A stretch of DNA of 64,000 nucleotides from Microbacter margulisiae (GTDB lineage: Bacteria; Bacteroidota; Bacteroidia; Bacteroidales; Paludibacteraceae), in the NCBI RefSeq assembly GCF_014192515.1, contig NZ_JACHYB010000002.1, forward strand, positions 186,001-250,000, read 5' to 3'. The notes beneath the pieces are model-generated. The model saw nothing but the letters and a program-made list of their open reading frames with translations, was not told the origin of the DNA and ran no database searches. Positions 16,970 to 27,206 of the stretch are shown here, piece by piece (within the stretch, counting starts at the first letter, position 1; the number at the start of each line of letters is the position of its first letter). Position numbers and translations under genes: made by a program.

Positions 16970-19588
16970 TTATGTTGTTTTCAAAGCGGCAATGGCCTCT
17001 TTTAGTGACATGATTTTACTTTCGGCATCAGCCAGCTTTTTCCTTTCCATGTCTACTACTTCGGGTTTGGCATTGGCTACAAATTTCTCATTTCCAAGTT
17101 TCTTATTGACCGATGCCAAAAACCCTTCCTGATAGTATAGCTCATCCTGCAATTTCTTTAGTTCTGTTTGCACGTCGATCAAAGCTTCCAATGGGATAGC
17201 ATATTCCGTAGTGCCTACCATGAAGGGAGCAATACCAGTCGCCTTTTCACTGATTATTTCGATCTTGCGCAGATTAGCCATTTTGAGCATTACAGCCGAT
17301 AATTCAGGTAATGAACCATTCATGATCTGTAACACAAGTAGCTCTTTGTTAGGAATATTTTTTTGTAACCGAATTGTCCGGATGGCAGCAACAATCTCTT
17401 TTGCATTATCAAATGTAGCCAACAAGGTTGTATCAATTACTCCGGACTGAGGCAAAAGGCTTATCATAATGCTATCTCCTGCACTCCTTTCTTTCAATGC
17501 ATGATAAAGTTCTTCCGTAATAAAAGGCATAAACGGATGCAACAATTTAAGCAACTTCTCAAAGAAAGCAATGGTAGCTTCCAATGTCTTACTGTCAATT
17601 GGCTTCTGATATGCCGGTTTGATTAATTCCAGATACCAGGCAGAGAATTCATCCCAGAAAAGTTTGTATACGGACATCAATGCCTCACTGATGCGATATT
17701 TCCCAAATAAATCATCTATCTCTTCAATAGTCTGATTCAATTTGGAATCAAACCAACGGATCGCTATCTGAGAAGATTCAGGTTGTTCGATATCTGCAAT
17801 ATCCCATCCTTTTATCAATCGCAATGCATTCCATATCTTATTATTGAAGTTGCGTCCTTGCTCACATAAAGCTTCATCAAATAAAATATCGTTACCGGCA
17901 GGCGCTGACAACATCATTCCCATGCGAACTCCGTCGGCTCCATATTTTTCGATCAAAGCCAACGGTTCAGGAGAATTTCCTAACGATTTCGACATTTTTC
18001 GTCCCAGCTTATCCCGTACGATTCCAGTAAGATACACATGATGAAAACAAGGTTTTTGTCGATATTCATAACCGGAAATAATCATACGTGCTACCCAAAA
18101 AAACAAAATGTCGGGAGCTGTAATCAAGTCAGCCGTAGGATAGTAATAATTAACATCTGGGTTATCGGGATGATTAATGCCATCAAAAACAGAAATCGGC
18201 CATAGCCATGAAGAAAACCAGGTATCGAGCACATCTTCGTCCTGTCGCAAATCATCTATAGACAAAGGATAGGGCGTCATTGCCAACGCTTTTGTATAAG
18301 CTTCCTCTTTGGTCAACGCCACAACATGCCCTCCATGCGGCAGATAATAAGCCGGGATACGATGTCCCCACCACAACTGACGGGAGATGCACCAGTCTTT
18401 CACGTTTTCCATCCAGTGCCGGTAGGTATTTTTGAATTTCGGAGGAACGAGTTTAATTTCATCATCCATCACCGCTTCCAAAGCAGGCTTTGCCAATTCT
18501 TCCATCTTCAAGAACCATTGCATCGAAAGCTTTGGTTCTATCACCACATTGGTACGTTCCGAGAAGCCTACTTTGTTAGTATAATTTTCCACTTTCTCAA
18601 GCAGACCAACAGCTTCCAGATCTTTCTCAATTTGTTCCCGTACCGCAAATCGATCCATCCCGGCATACATTGCTCCATGTTCGTTTAGCGTGCCATTGTC
18701 GTTGAAAATATCAATGGAAGGCAAATTATATTTCTCGCCCAGCATATAGTCGTTAACATCATGGGCCGGTGTCACTTTCAGACAGCCTGTTCCGAACTCA
18801 ATATCCACATAGTCATCTTCAATGACAGGAATTTCCCTGTTAATGAGCGGGACAATTACTTTTTTGCCTTTCAGATGAGCATTTTTCGGATCATTCGGAT
18901 TAATGCACATTGCCGTATCCCCAAGAATCGTTTCGGGACGGGTGGTAGCCACGACAGCATATCCATCTTCGCAAGCCAGTTTATAGCGTAAGTAATAGAG
19001 TTTTCCCTGTTGTTCCTTATAAATCACTTCTTCGTCGGAGAGTGCAGTTAATGCCTTCGGATCCCAGTTAACCATACGCACACCGCGATAAATTAATCCT
19101 TTGTTATAGAGATCCACAAAAACTTTATTGACACTTTCAGAACGGGGTTCATCCATTGTAAAACAGGTACGGTTCCAATCGCATGAAGCTCCAAGCTTTT
19201 TCAATTGTTCCAGAATAATACCGCCATGTTTGTGTGTCCATTCCCATGCATGTCCAAGGAATTCTTCCCGTGACAAATCTTTTTTGTTGATTCCTTCCGA
19301 AGCAAGTTTAGCCACCACTTTTGCCTCCGTAGCAATCGAAGCATGATCGGTTCCTGGCACCCAACAGGCATTTTTTCCCTGCATGCGTGCACGTCTGACT
19401 AAGATATCCTGAATAGTATTATTCAGCATATGGCCCATATGCAATACTCCGGTCACATTTGGCGGCGGAATAACCACTGCATAGGGTTCACGTTCATCAG
19501 GCGTTGAATGAAAAAAACCGCGATCCAACCAATATTGATACCATTTCGATTCTACTTCCGAAGGGTTATACTTGCTATCTAATTCCAT
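16970..19588 (-). CDS. valS: Valyl-tRNA synthetase
   Basis: 872 aa, class I synthetase charging tRNA-Val. The HIGH motif is HMGH at residues 50-53 ('[19 protein letters not shown]') and KMSKS is at 531-535 ('[15 protein letters not shown]'). Between them lies the CP1 editing domain ('[18 protein letters not shown]') that hydrolyses Thr-tRNA-Val. The anticodon-binding domain and a C-terminal coiled coil ('[31 protein letters not shown]') follow. TAATTTTG at 19645-19638 on the minus strand is a likely -7 box, giving a leader of about 40 nt. It is first in a valS-suhB unit. Confidence 0.97.
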   Translation of the reverse strand: MELDSKYNPSEVESKWYQYWLDRGFFHSTPDEREPYAVVIPPPNVTGVLHMGHMLNNTIQDILVRRARMQGKNACWVPGTDHASIATEAKVVAKLASEGINKKDLSREEFLGHAWEWTHKHGGIILEQLKKLGASCDWNRTCFTMDEPRSESVNKVFVDLYNKGLIYRGVRMVNWDPKALTALSDEEVIYKEQQGKLYYLRYKLACEDGYAVVATTRPETILGDTAMCINPNDPKNAHLKGKKVIVPLINREIPVIEDDYVDIEFGTGCLKVTPAHDVNDYMLGEKYNLPSIDIFNDNGTLNEHGAMYAGMDRFAVREQIEKDLEAVGLLEKVENYTNKVGFSERTNVVIEPKLSMQWFLKMEELAKPALEAVMDDEIKLVPPKFKNTYRHWMENVKDWCISRQLWWGHRIPAYYLPHGGHVVALTKEEAYTKALAMTPYPLSIDDLRQDEDVLDTWFSSWLWPISVFDGINHPDNPDVNYYYPTADLITAPDILFFWVARMIISGYEYRQKPCFHHVYLTGIVRDKLGRKMSKSLGNSPEPLALIEKYGADGVRMGMMLSAPAGNDILFDEALCEQGRNFNNKIWNALRLIKGWDIADIEQPESSQIAIRWFDSKLNQTIEEIDDLFGKYRISEALMSVYKLFWDEFSAWYLELIKPAYQKPIDSKTLEATIAFFEKLLKLLHPFMPFITEELYHALKERSAGDSIMISLLPQSGVIDTTLLATFDNAKEIVAAIRTIRLQKNIPNKELLVLQIMNGSLPELSAVMLKMANLRKIEIISEKATGIAPFMVGTTEYAIPLEALIDVQTELKKLQDELYYQEGFLASVNKKLGNEKFVANAKPEVVDMERKKLADAESKIMSLKEAIAALKTT

Positions 19589-19753
19589 GAAACATTATAA
19601 GTTAGATGACACAGAGGTCATTGATCAATTTGAATCACAAAATTAGCGAAAATATTCGAACCCGTCGCAGAATCTTCATTTACAGTATATGGAAATCATT
19701 CTCCAACGAAAACCGCTATAAACACTATATGCTATGGTGGTTTTTCTCAGGTG

Positions 19754-19815
19754 CTTTTATCTTTCTCACTAATTGAAAGATAAAAGAATCTCCCGACTTT
19801 AACAAGCCGGGAGAT
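19754..19815 (-). terminator. Two tandem hairpins after the htrA gene
   Basis: On the minus strand the first hairpin pairs ATCTCCCG (19815-19808) with CGGGAGAT (19795-19788) and is followed by TTCTTTTATC. The second is a 12-bp perfect stem, CTTTTATCTTTC (19786-19775) with GAAAGATAAAAG (19765-19754). They begin 37 bp after the protease gene's stop and shield valS from read-through. Confidence 0.75.
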
Positions 19816-19851
19816 CAACTAGACAATCTTTTTTAGTAAGAAACCATACAC

Positions 19852-21333
19852 CTATTTCGACAAATCAATAGCATAATAAGCAACTTCCCCATTGGGATAG
19901 ATTCCAGTGATAAATAACCCGTGATCACGGGCTGACGCATTATTAATATGATTTACAATGGCCTGAAGCTGAGAAATCGAGTAAACTGGCTCATTGTCAA
20001 TTTTGACAATCACCAAACCTTTTTTCACGCCAGCCTGAGCCAGAACGCTCTTTTCCTGCAGGCTGACAACCTGAACGCCGCCCGATATATTCAATTGTTG
20101 CTTAAGAGTATTGTTGATTTCTTCAAATGAAGCCCCTAATGCTTCAAGTCCTTTATTCTGAACTAACTTGGTTCCTCCTGATGCATTATGAAGTGTAGCT
20201 TCAATGGTTTTAACCTTACCTGCACGGTTAATGGTAACGGAAATTTTATCTCCGGGATGAAACTGGCTGATTTGCCCTTGCAGATCTGCAACCGAATTGA
20301 CCGTAATATCATTAATCTTGGTAATAACATCTCCTTCCAGTATACCTGCGTCTTTTGCTGCGCTTCCGTCTTCGACCCCAGCCACATAAGCTCCATTAAG
20401 CGTCTTCAGATCTTTTTTCTTTGCAAGATCTGCATTAATATCCTGAATGGTGACACCTAAGACAGCCCGTTGTACCACACCATATTTTTTCAAATCAGCT
20501 ACAACTTTCTTTACAATGTTTACCGGAATAGCAAAACCATAACCATCATAGGTTCCTGTTTCAGACGCAATAGCCGTATTGATACCTACCAGTTCTCCTT
20601 TTGTATTTACCAAGGCACCTCCGCTATTTCCGGGATTAATCGCAGCATCGGTTTGAATAAATGATTCGATAGGCATTTTAGAGGAGATGATGTTTATATT
20701 TCTTCCTTTCGCACTTACAATTCCTGCTGTAACTGTCGATGTTAAATTAAAAGGATTGCCTACAGCCAACACCCATTGTCCTACTTTCAAATCATCCGAA
20801 TTGCCGAAAACGATCGTTGGAAGGTTCTTTGCATTAATCTTCAGCAAAGCCAGATCGGTATTAGGATCTGTACCGACAACCGTAGCATCAAACTTACGTT
20901 TATCATTGAGCACTACTTCTATATTATTTGAACCTGCTACTACGTGATTATTGGTAACAATGTAACCATCCGTTGAGATAATAACGCCAGATCCACTTGC
21001 CATTTGAGGCTCCATACGGCGGGGATTATCAGGCATCCCAAAGAAGAAATTAAAAAACGGATCTTGTTGCATGCCATTACTCATGTCCTGAGACGAAGGC
21101 ATAATTTTTGTCATAACGTGCACAACCGCATCAACCGTGTGAGCTGCCGCAACGGTAAAGTCAGGCCCACCGGCATTATCATGACCAGAAGTTACATAAT
21201 CTGCATCCGAAATAGGTGTCTGGATAAACCCTCCGGTTGCCACGATTTCCTTAGCATACTTAGAATGGCCCTCAGCAGATGCTGCAGTCAAACCAATAAA
21301 TAAAAGCATCACACTTACAACTTTCATTTTCAT
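19852..21333 (-). CDS. htrA: HtrA/DegP-type periplasmic serine protease
   Basis: 493 aa from the ATG at 21333, which gives a proper signal peptide ('MKMKVVSVMLLFIGLTAASAEG'); the frame is open to 21402. The trypsin-like domain shows the catalytic His in 'GYIVTNNHVVAG', Asp in 'TDPNTDLALLKI' and Ser in 'DAAINPGNSGGALVNTKG'. Two PDZ domains follow, the first around 'GAYVAGVEDGSAAKDAGILEGDVITKIN', the second near the C-terminus. It degrades or refolds damaged envelope proteins. It has tandem terminators downstream and is divergent from rnpB. Confidence 0.95.
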   Translation of the reverse strand: MKMKVVSVMLLFIGLTAASAEGHSKYAKEIVATGGFIQTPISDADYVTSGHDNAGGPDFTVAAAHTVDAVVHVMTKIMPSSQDMSNGMQQDPFFNFFFGMPDNPRRMEPQMASGSGVIISTDGYIVTNNHVVAGSNNIEVVLNDKRKFDATVVGTDPNTDLALLKINAKNLPTIVFGNSDDLKVGQWVLAVGNPFNLTSTVTAGIVSAKGRNINIISSKMPIESFIQTDAAINPGNSGGALVNTKGELVGINTAIASETGTYDGYGFAIPVNIVKKVVADLKKYGVVQRAVLGVTIQDINADLAKKKDLKTLNGAYVAGVEDGSAAKDAGILEGDVITKINDITVNSVADLQGQISQFHPGDKISVTINRAGKVKTIEATLHNASGGTKLVQNKGLEALGASFEEINNTLKQQLNISGGVQVVSLQEKSVLAQAGVKKGLVIVKIDNEPVYSISQLQAIVNHINNASARDHGLFITGIYPNGEVAYYAIDLSK

Positions 21334-21743
21334 ATGTTTACTTGTTTTTGAGTGAATAAATATCTTTGGATTTAACTTAAAATCGAAGGCAAATATCAAC
21401 ATAAAAAAGAGAATATGTCACTATCCCGATGCTAAATATTGTTGCCTTTCGTGTCATTTAACATTTCGATTTTGAGATTTAGAGGTTAATGCAAACCTCG
21501 GAAGCGAAATGTTAAAATCAAAGAAAACGATCACATAACGAACCGGTTAGTAAAAGCAAGAATATATCATCTAAACAAAAAACGTTCGCTATACTCTGCA
21601 TCATCGCCTTTTGCATATCCATTCATGCAAGTTCCACCAATTTAAGTAAAAACAGTCGTCTTATAAAATTCTTTTTCGCTTTGGAATATTCTGAAGAACG
21701 GAAATCATCACAGCCAAAACACTTATATTCGCACGAAATAAGC
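21334..21743. other. Intergenic region between htrA and rnpB
   Basis: About 410 bp separates the divergent htrA and RNase P RNA genes. It should hold the htrA promoter, but I see no clean TAnnTTTG box on the minus strand; GATATTTG about 60 bp upstream of the ATG is one base off. I see no further gene, repeat or RNA structure in the rest. Confidence 0.5.
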
Positions 21744-21756
21744 TATCTTTGTCCGT

Positions 21757-22107
21757 AGAAAGCAGGTCGGCTTGTCGCTTCGTAATGCGAAGAGGAAAGT
21801 CCGGGCAACACAGAGCATCATATTTCCTAACAGGAAGCTGTTTGCAAAAGCAGAGTAACGTAACAGAAAACAACCGTCCCTAAGCGGGATAAGGGTGAAA
21901 AGGCGAGGTAAGAGCTCACCGGCATTCATGGCAACATGAGTGGCCGTACGTCTTATGAGTTGCAAGGCCATGTAAACCAACGATTGAGGATTGCTCGTCC
22001 AATGTTGGAGGGTAGGCCGCTTGAGATTGTTGGCAACAACAATCCTAGATAAATGACAGGCATTCTGCATAGCAGAAGACAGAACCCGGCTTATAGACCT
22101 GCTTTTT
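21757..22107 (+). ncRNA. rnpB: RNase P RNA, bacterial class A
   Basis: RNA subunit of RNase P, which trims the 5' ends of tRNA precursors. The two universal blocks are present: 'GAGGAAAGTCCGGGC' near the 5' end (about 21790-21805), and the matching 3' block 'ACAGAACCCGGCTTATAG' (about 22079-22096). Helix P1 is formed by AAAGCAGGTC (21759-21768) and GACCTGCTTT (22096-22105). The central part has the expected GC-rich specificity domain. A TATCTTTG box at 21744-21751 ends about six bases before the predicted 5' end, fixing the start. Ends are accurate to a few bases. Confidence 0.95.
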
Positions 22108-22155
22108 ATATAACTAATTTTCTATGCATCACAAACATTATTTATCCGTATCAAA

Positions 22156-23763
22156 ATGAAACATTATCTGTTATCGGTCGCTTTTCTATTATCCTGTTTC
22201 ACGGCAATCCAAGCACAGTCACAATTCTCACTCAATCCGAGCAGCGCAAAGTTTGTTTATACGCTCAATGCTATCAATGCATTGTATGTAACGAAAGTAA
22301 ATGACGATAAATTAGTGTCCAGCGCCATTGTCGGTATGCTAAACGATCTAGATCCCCACTCGGTATATATTCCCAAAGACGAAGTGGAACGTATGAACGA
22401 ACCGTTAGAAGGCTCATTTGATGGCGTCGGAATTCAATTTCAGATGTTAGAAGACACACTTTATGTTGTTCAGACCATATCTGGATGTCCTGCTGCCAAA
22501 GTTGGCATTCTTCCGGGCGATCGCATCATTTATATCCAAGATACGCTGGTGGCTGGTGTCAAAATGCAGAATTCAGACATCATGCGGCGTTTACGTGGTC
22601 CACGTGGCTCCATCGTAAATGTAAAGGTCTTGCGTCGCGGCGTCCCTTCTCTTATTGACTTTAGTATTACACGTGATAAGATACCTCTTTACAGTGTTGA
22701 TGCATCCTACATGCTCGACCCTCAAACCGGCTATATCAAAATCAACAGTTTCGGCGCCACTACCTTCAAAGAATTTATGGAAGCTTTCAATAAATTGAAA
22801 ACTGAAGGGATGAAAGACCTTGTCATTGACCTGCAGGGTAACGGTGGAGGATATCTGAATGCCGCCATTGATTTAGCTAACGAGTTTTTACAAAAAGGGA
22901 ATGAAATTGTCCACACTCAGGGAGTGCACCAACCCCGAACGAACTATTATGCCACTGGGAGTGGTGATTTCCAAACAGGGAAGCTGATTGTTTTAATTGA
23001 TGAATATACTGCTTCTGCAAGTGAAATTTTCACCGGAGCCATGCAGGATTGGGACCGTGCCTTAGTTGTTGGAAGGCGCTCTTTTGGGAAAGGGCTGGTA
23101 CAACGCCCTGTGATATTACCAGATGGTTCTATGCTGCGTTTAACTACGGCTCATTATTATACCCCTTCGGGTCGATGTATTCAAAAACCTTACAAGGATG
23201 GTTTTGTAAAATACGACGAAGATATTATGTTACGCTATAAACGAGGTGAATTTGAACACGCAGACAGCATCCATTTCGCTGATTCTTTAAAATACAAAAC
23301 ATTGCGTTTAGGTCGTACGGTGTACGGCGGCGGAGGTATTATGCCTGATATATTTGTTCCGTTAGACACTATCACATTCACCAATTATCTGCGCGATATC
23401 ATTGCGAAAGGTATCGTCAACAAAGTGATCATGCAATATATCGATCAGAACCGAAAGACTTTGTCAAAAGAATACGCCACATTCAAAAGCTTTAATGAAC
23501 ACTATTCTATTCCCGATACTGTATTCAAACAAATCATCCAGTCAGCAACAGATCAGAAAATTACCTTCAATGCAAAGCAGTACGGACTTTCAAAATCCTT
23601 ACTTAAAACCCAGCTAAAGGCTCTTATCGCTAATGATTTGTGGGGGCGGACAGATTATTACCGCATTATGAACAGCGATAACGAAATTGTCCGAAAAGCT
23701 GTCAGCATTTTGGAAACACCGGGGGCATACACACATCTGATAGATGTAAAAGACCGGTATTAA
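22156..23763 (+). CDS. Carboxy-terminal processing protease, S41 family
   Basis: 535 aa, exported ('MKHYLLSVAFLLSCFTAIQAQ' signal peptide). An N-terminal helical region is followed by a PDZ domain (about residues 95-165: 'GIQFQMLEDTLYVVQTISGCPAAKVGILPGDRIIYIQ') and the S41 catalytic domain, with Ser in 'IDEYTASASEIFTGAMQD' and Lys in 'VGRRSFGKGLVQ'. The long C-terminal part is typical of Bacteroidota CtpA-like enzymes. It acts in the periplasm on the C-termini of envelope proteins. It lies 48 bp after rnpB and 49 bp before cysE on the same strand. Confidence 0.93.
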   Translation: MKHYLLSVAFLLSCFTAIQAQSQFSLNPSSAKFVYTLNAINALYVTKVNDDKLVSSAIVGMLNDLDPHSVYIPKDEVERMNEPLEGSFDGVGIQFQMLEDTLYVVQTISGCPAAKVGILPGDRIIYIQDTLVAGVKMQNSDIMRRLRGPRGSIVNVKVLRRGVPSLIDFSITRDKIPLYSVDASYMLDPQTGYIKINSFGATTFKEFMEAFNKLKTEGMKDLVIDLQGNGGGYLNAAIDLANEFLQKGNEIVHTQGVHQPRTNYYATGSGDFQTGKLIVLIDEYTASASEIFTGAMQDWDRALVVGRRSFGKGLVQRPVILPDGSMLRLTTAHYYTPSGRCIQKPYKDGFVKYDEDIMLRYKRGEFEHADSIHFADSLKYKTLRLGRTVYGGGGIMPDIFVPLDTITFTNYLRDIIAKGIVNKVIMQYIDQNRKTLSKEYATFKSFNEHYSIPDTVFKQIIQSATDQKITFNAKQYGLSKSLLKTQLKALIANDLWGRTDYYRIMNSDNEIVRKAVSILETPGAYTHLIDVKDRY

Positions 23764-23812
23764 ATTCAAAGGACATACGGACATAAGCCCAAAATTGATA
23801 AAAACAAACGCC

Positions 23813-24685
23813 ATGCTTTATTCTGAAATTATCACAGAATCGATTCGCAAACTTGCCGACTACAAGAGTTTCAAGGTTCTGTGCCATCAACAGCACGAAG
23901 GAACTCCAATGCCCTCATTGGCTACATTGGAAGAGATCGTTCATTTATCCCGTTCCATTATTTTTCCGGGATATTTTGGGAATGCTGCCGTTGACAGAGC
24001 CACTATAAAATACCATATCGGTATGGAAGTGGAACGTTTGTACCAGCTTCTTTCCGAACAAATCATGGCAGGTTTGTGTTTCTCCTGTTCTGAGCCCCCT
24101 CCCCAATCACATGCCTCATCCATTGCAGCAACTTTTATCGAACGGCTACCTCAACTACGCCAAATGTTGGCTGATGATGTCATTGCAACCTATCTTGGCG
24201 ATCCTGCTTCTAAAAGTTATGGCGAGGTAATTTTCTGTTATCCCGCTTTGCGGGCAATTTCCAATTATCGAATCGCGCACGAACTGCTTGTTTTAGGCGT
24301 TCCGTTGATTCCTCGCATCATCAGTGAACTGGCTCACTCCGAAACTGGCATTGATATTCATCCGGGAGCAGTAATTGGCAATTCATTTACAATTGACCAT
24401 GGAACAGGTGTTGTTATTGGAGAAACCACTATTATTGGGAATCATGTGAAGCTTTATCAGGGCGTAACCCTTGGGGCAAAGAGCTTTCCGCTTGACGAAA
24501 AAGGAAATCCGATTAAAGGAATTCCAAGACATCCAGTCATTGAGGACGACGTCATCATCTATTCAAACTCGACCATTCTGGGAAGAGTTACCGTTGGGAA
24601 AGGAGCTATAATCGGAGGAAATATCTGGATTGACACAGACATTGAACCCGGAGCCAAAATAATTCAGGCTTCAGGGAAAAAATAG
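23813..24685 (+). CDS. cysE: Serine O-acetyltransferase
   Basis: Makes O-acetylserine from serine and acetyl-CoA, the entry to cysteine biosynthesis. 290 aa from the ATG at 23813 (an in-frame TTG lies at 23795). The N-terminal half is helical, and the C-terminal third is a left-handed beta-helix of hexapeptide repeats: 'HPGAVIGNSFTIDHGTGVVIGETTIIGNHVKLYQGVTLG' holds the catalytic Asp-His pair, then 'VIEDDVIIYSNSTILGRVTVGKGAIIGGN'. The long N-terminal domain resembles the EpsC/SatA-like subgroup rather than E. coli CysE. It follows the S41 protease gene closely; no cysK is nearby. Confidence 0.93.
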   Translation: MLYSEIITESIRKLADYKSFKVLCHQQHEGTPMPSLATLEEIVHLSRSIIFPGYFGNAAVDRATIKYHIGMEVERLYQLLSEQIMAGLCFSCSEPPPQSHASSIAATFIERLPQLRQMLADDVIATYLGDPASKSYGEVIFCYPALRAISNYRIAHELLVLGVPLIPRIISELAHSETGIDIHPGAVIGNSFTIDHGTGVVIGETTIIGNHVKLYQGVTLGAKSFPLDEKGNPIKGIPRHPVIEDDVIIYSNSTILGRVTVGKGAIIGGNIWIDTDIEPGAKIIQASGKK

Positions 24686-24723
24686 ATTGCGCTACTCATT
24701 ACTCTTCATTTGATACAAAACGA

Positions 24724-24752
24724 GTCCCGATTCTCATCACGAGAACCGGGAC
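24724..24752 (-). terminator. Probable terminator of araR-araD-araA
   Basis: A 12-bp stem with one A-C mismatch (24724-24735 with 24741-24752) between convergent cysE and araA. On the minus strand it is followed by TCGTTTTG, on the plus strand by CCAACC, so it fits the arabinose operon better. It begins about 150 bp beyond the araA stop, which is long. Confidence 0.5.
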
Positions 24753-24902
24753 CCAACCTATGAATTAGAACACAAAATCAAAACACTTCTCACTGAATAC
24801 GCTCAGCCTGTATGAACGACATACAAAGGCTTTGCGTATTTTCATGATCCTATGTCAGATGAATGATGTTTGTTATCTATTAATTTACTAACGCTTTCAA
24901 TG

Positions 24903-26411
24903 TTATTTTAATGCTTTGTTCAGCATATAATAGACCTCATTGTTGCGGAGATCCTGTTTGAAATTACGCATTGTAGTATCCTTGTCAATGAGCAACATTT
25001 CCATATCAGCAATTTCTGCGTAATCTTCCATAAATTCTGTTGTCAAGGCAAATGAAAAACTTGAATGGTGAGTTCCTCCTGCTACAATCCAAGCACCAGC
25101 TCCAATTTCAAAATTGGGCTGGGGAATCCATAAAGCACACGCAACAGGTAATTTCGGCAACGCTTTGGGTTTAATCACTTCAACGGCATTGACAATCATG
25201 CGGAAGCGGTTCCCCATATCAACAATGGTACAGGCAATGCCATTTCCTTCGTGAGCCTGAAACACGAGACGGGCACATGTTCCGGAATCGCCGATACCCA
25301 GATAATGCACTTCCACGCGAGGTTTTTTCGCTGTGATTTCCGGATTAATTTCTAACATATGTGCTTGGAGAATTGAACTTTTAGCCCCGTCGAAGTTCAA
25401 CGTATAATCCTCAAGGAACGATTGTCCACCGGATAAACCCTGCCCCATCACCCACATTGTACGAACAAGCGCTGCGGTTTTCCAATCGCCTTCAGCTCCG
25501 AAACCATATCCTTCAGCCATTAACCGTTGTGAGGCAAATCCCATTAATTGTTTCATTCCTTCCAGCTCATCAAAACTGGTAGTGAAAGCTTTGGCTCCTT
25601 TGTCCTGCAAAAAGTGGCGTAACCCGATTTCCTGAGCGGCAGCATCGCGAACATATTGATGTTTTTCTGTACCTTTTTTGCAATCGTCGGCAAAATCATA
25701 CTGTTTTTCGTATTCAGCTACCAACGCATCTATTTCTTCTTCTTTGACAGCATTTACATAAGGAACCAACTTAGCAATAGGAGCATTATCTACATGATAA
25801 CCCAAACGGATTTCAGCTTCAACCTTGTCGCCATCGGTCACAGCAACATTGTTCATGTTGTCACCAAACCGGATGATACGCATATCCTGTGCATCTGCCC
25901 AAGCAGCGGCAACACGCATCCATGTTGCAATTTTTTCATGGGTGCTTTTATCCTTCCAGTAACCTACAACAACCTTACGTGGTTTGCGTAAGCGGCTGGT
26001 GATGAAACCAAACTCACGATCGCCATGTGCAGACTGGTTAAGATTCATAAAATCCATGTCTATTTCATCCCATGGAATTTGTTCGTTGTATTGCGTATGA
26101 AGGTGCAACAACGGTTTCTTGTAATCCATCAAACCGTGAATCCACATTTTTGCCGGAGAAAAGGTATGCATCCATGTAATGACTCCAATACACTTCGTAT
26201 CGGCATTGGCTGCACGGAAAACTTCGGAAACTTCTGCCGAAGAGTTGGCTGTTCCTTTATAAACTACTTTTACTGGTAAATGACCCGAATCATTTAACCC
26301 TTTTACCATTTCGTTCGAATGAGCATCCACGTTGACCACAGCATCTCCACCGTACAATAGCTGAGCTCCTGTAACAAACCAAACTTCGAGGTTTTGATAA
26401 TTGAATTCCAT
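24903..26411 (-). CDS. araA: L-arabinose isomerase
   Basis: 502 aa, normal length. It converts L-arabinose to L-ribulose in the cytoplasm with Mn2+. Family features include 'EVWFVTGAQLLYG' at the N-terminus, 'WMHTFSPAKMWI', 'LHLHTQYNEQIPWDEIDMDFMNLNQSAHGDREFGF', the metal-site Glu in 'GYGFGAEGDWKTAAL', and 'GGTHHSSFSFAL' with a metal His near the end. It is the last gene of araR-araD-araA, 82 bp after araD. The ribulokinase needed between this step and AraD is not in the window. Confidence 0.97.
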   Translation of the reverse strand: MEFNYQNLEVWFVTGAQLLYGGDAVVNVDAHSNEMVKGLNDSGHLPVKVVYKGTANSSAEVSEVFRAANADTKCIGVITWMHTFSPAKMWIHGLMDYKKPLLHLHTQYNEQIPWDEIDMDFMNLNQSAHGDREFGFITSRLRKPRKVVVGYWKDKSTHEKIATWMRVAAAWADAQDMRIIRFGDNMNNVAVTDGDKVEAEIRLGYHVDNAPIAKLVPYVNAVKEEEIDALVAEYEKQYDFADDCKKGTEKHQYVRDAAAQEIGLRHFLQDKGAKAFTTSFDELEGMKQLMGFASQRLMAEGYGFGAEGDWKTAALVRTMWVMGQGLSGGQSFLEDYTLNFDGAKSSILQAHMLEINPEITAKKPRVEVHYLGIGDSGTCARLVFQAHEGNGIACTIVDMGNRFRMIVNAVEVIKPKALPKLPVACALWIPQPNFEIGAGAWIVAGGTHHSSFSFALTTEFMEDYAEIADMEMLLIDKDTTMRNFKQDLRNNEVYYMLNKALK

Positions 26412-26493
26412 AATATTAATTTTTGTGCTTCAGAAACTCTCGTTTTTTCAGGAAAGTTCTCCTCTGCAAAGATGATTATTTATAGTAAGTAAC

Positions 26494-27183
26494 TTATTTC
26501 TGTCCGTAATAGGCATTCGGTCCGTGTTTCCGCATAAAATGCTTCTCGATAAGCAATGGATTCATATCCAATTGCGGGTTAATATTGTAAGCAATAAACG
26601 CCATCTTGGCCACTTGCTCCATCACTACGGCATTATGCACTGCGTCATGCGCATCTTTTCCCCACGAAAAAGGACCATGGTTTTTTACCAACACACCGGG
26701 CACATGTACGGGATTGATCTGGTTGAAACGTTCAATGATCACGTTGCCTGTTTCCAGTTCATATTCTCCTTTTACCTCTGTTTCTGTCATATCGCGCGTA
26801 CATGGAATCTCGCGACTGAAGTAGTCCGCGTGGGTTGTCCCGATGTTCGGAATGTCACGCCCTGCCTGTGCCCAGGCAGTAGCATATGTAGAATGTGTGT
26901 GCACTACCCCACCGATACTCTCAAAAGCACGATACAATGCCATGTGTGTCTGCGTATCAGACGAAGGTTTCCATTTCCCTTCCACAACATTGCCTTCCAT
27001 ATCCAGCAACACCATATCTTCGGGTTTCAAATTGTCATAGGAAACACCAGACGGCTTGATGGCGACAATACCTTCGTTGCGATCAATAGCGCTCACATTC
27101 CCCCAGGTAAAAATCACCAGACCATGTTTCACCAAATCGAGGTTGGCCTGGCATACAATTTCTTTTAATTCATTCCGCGTCAT
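26494..27183 (-). CDS. araD: L-ribulose-5-phosphate 4-epimerase
   Basis: 229 aa, class II aldolase fold. It converts L-ribulose-5-phosphate to D-xylulose-5-phosphate, feeding the pentose phosphate pathway. The zinc ligands are visible in '[16 protein letters not shown]' (two His) and '[19 protein letters not shown]' (third His); 'WGNVSAIDR' and '[20 protein letters not shown]' bind the phosphate. Length and ending ('[10 protein letters not shown]') match E. coli AraD. It starts 23 bp after araR and is co-directional with araA. Confidence 0.97.
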   Translation of the reverse strand: MTRNELKEIVCQANLDLVKHGLVIFTWGNVSAIDRNEGIVAIKPSGVSYDNLKPEDMVLLDMEGNVVEGKWKPSSDTQTHMALYRAFESIGGVVHTHSTYATAWAQAGRDIPNIGTTHADYFSREIPCTRDMTETEVKGEYELETGNVIIERFNQINPVHVPGVLVKNHGPFSWGKDAHDAVHNAVVMEQVAKMAFIAYNINPQLDMNPLLIEKHFMRKHGPNAYYGQK

Positions 27184-27206
27184 AATTCTTTAATAATCGG
27201 TGTTTG

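Noticed and set aside
21661..22070. Minus-strand frames of 70 and 115 codons
   Set aside because: They lie over the RNase P RNA gene, whose structure explains the sequence.
24724..24752. Terminator for cysE on the plus strand
   Set aside because: The hairpin is followed by CCAACC on the plus strand, with no T run; it fits the minus-strand operon better.
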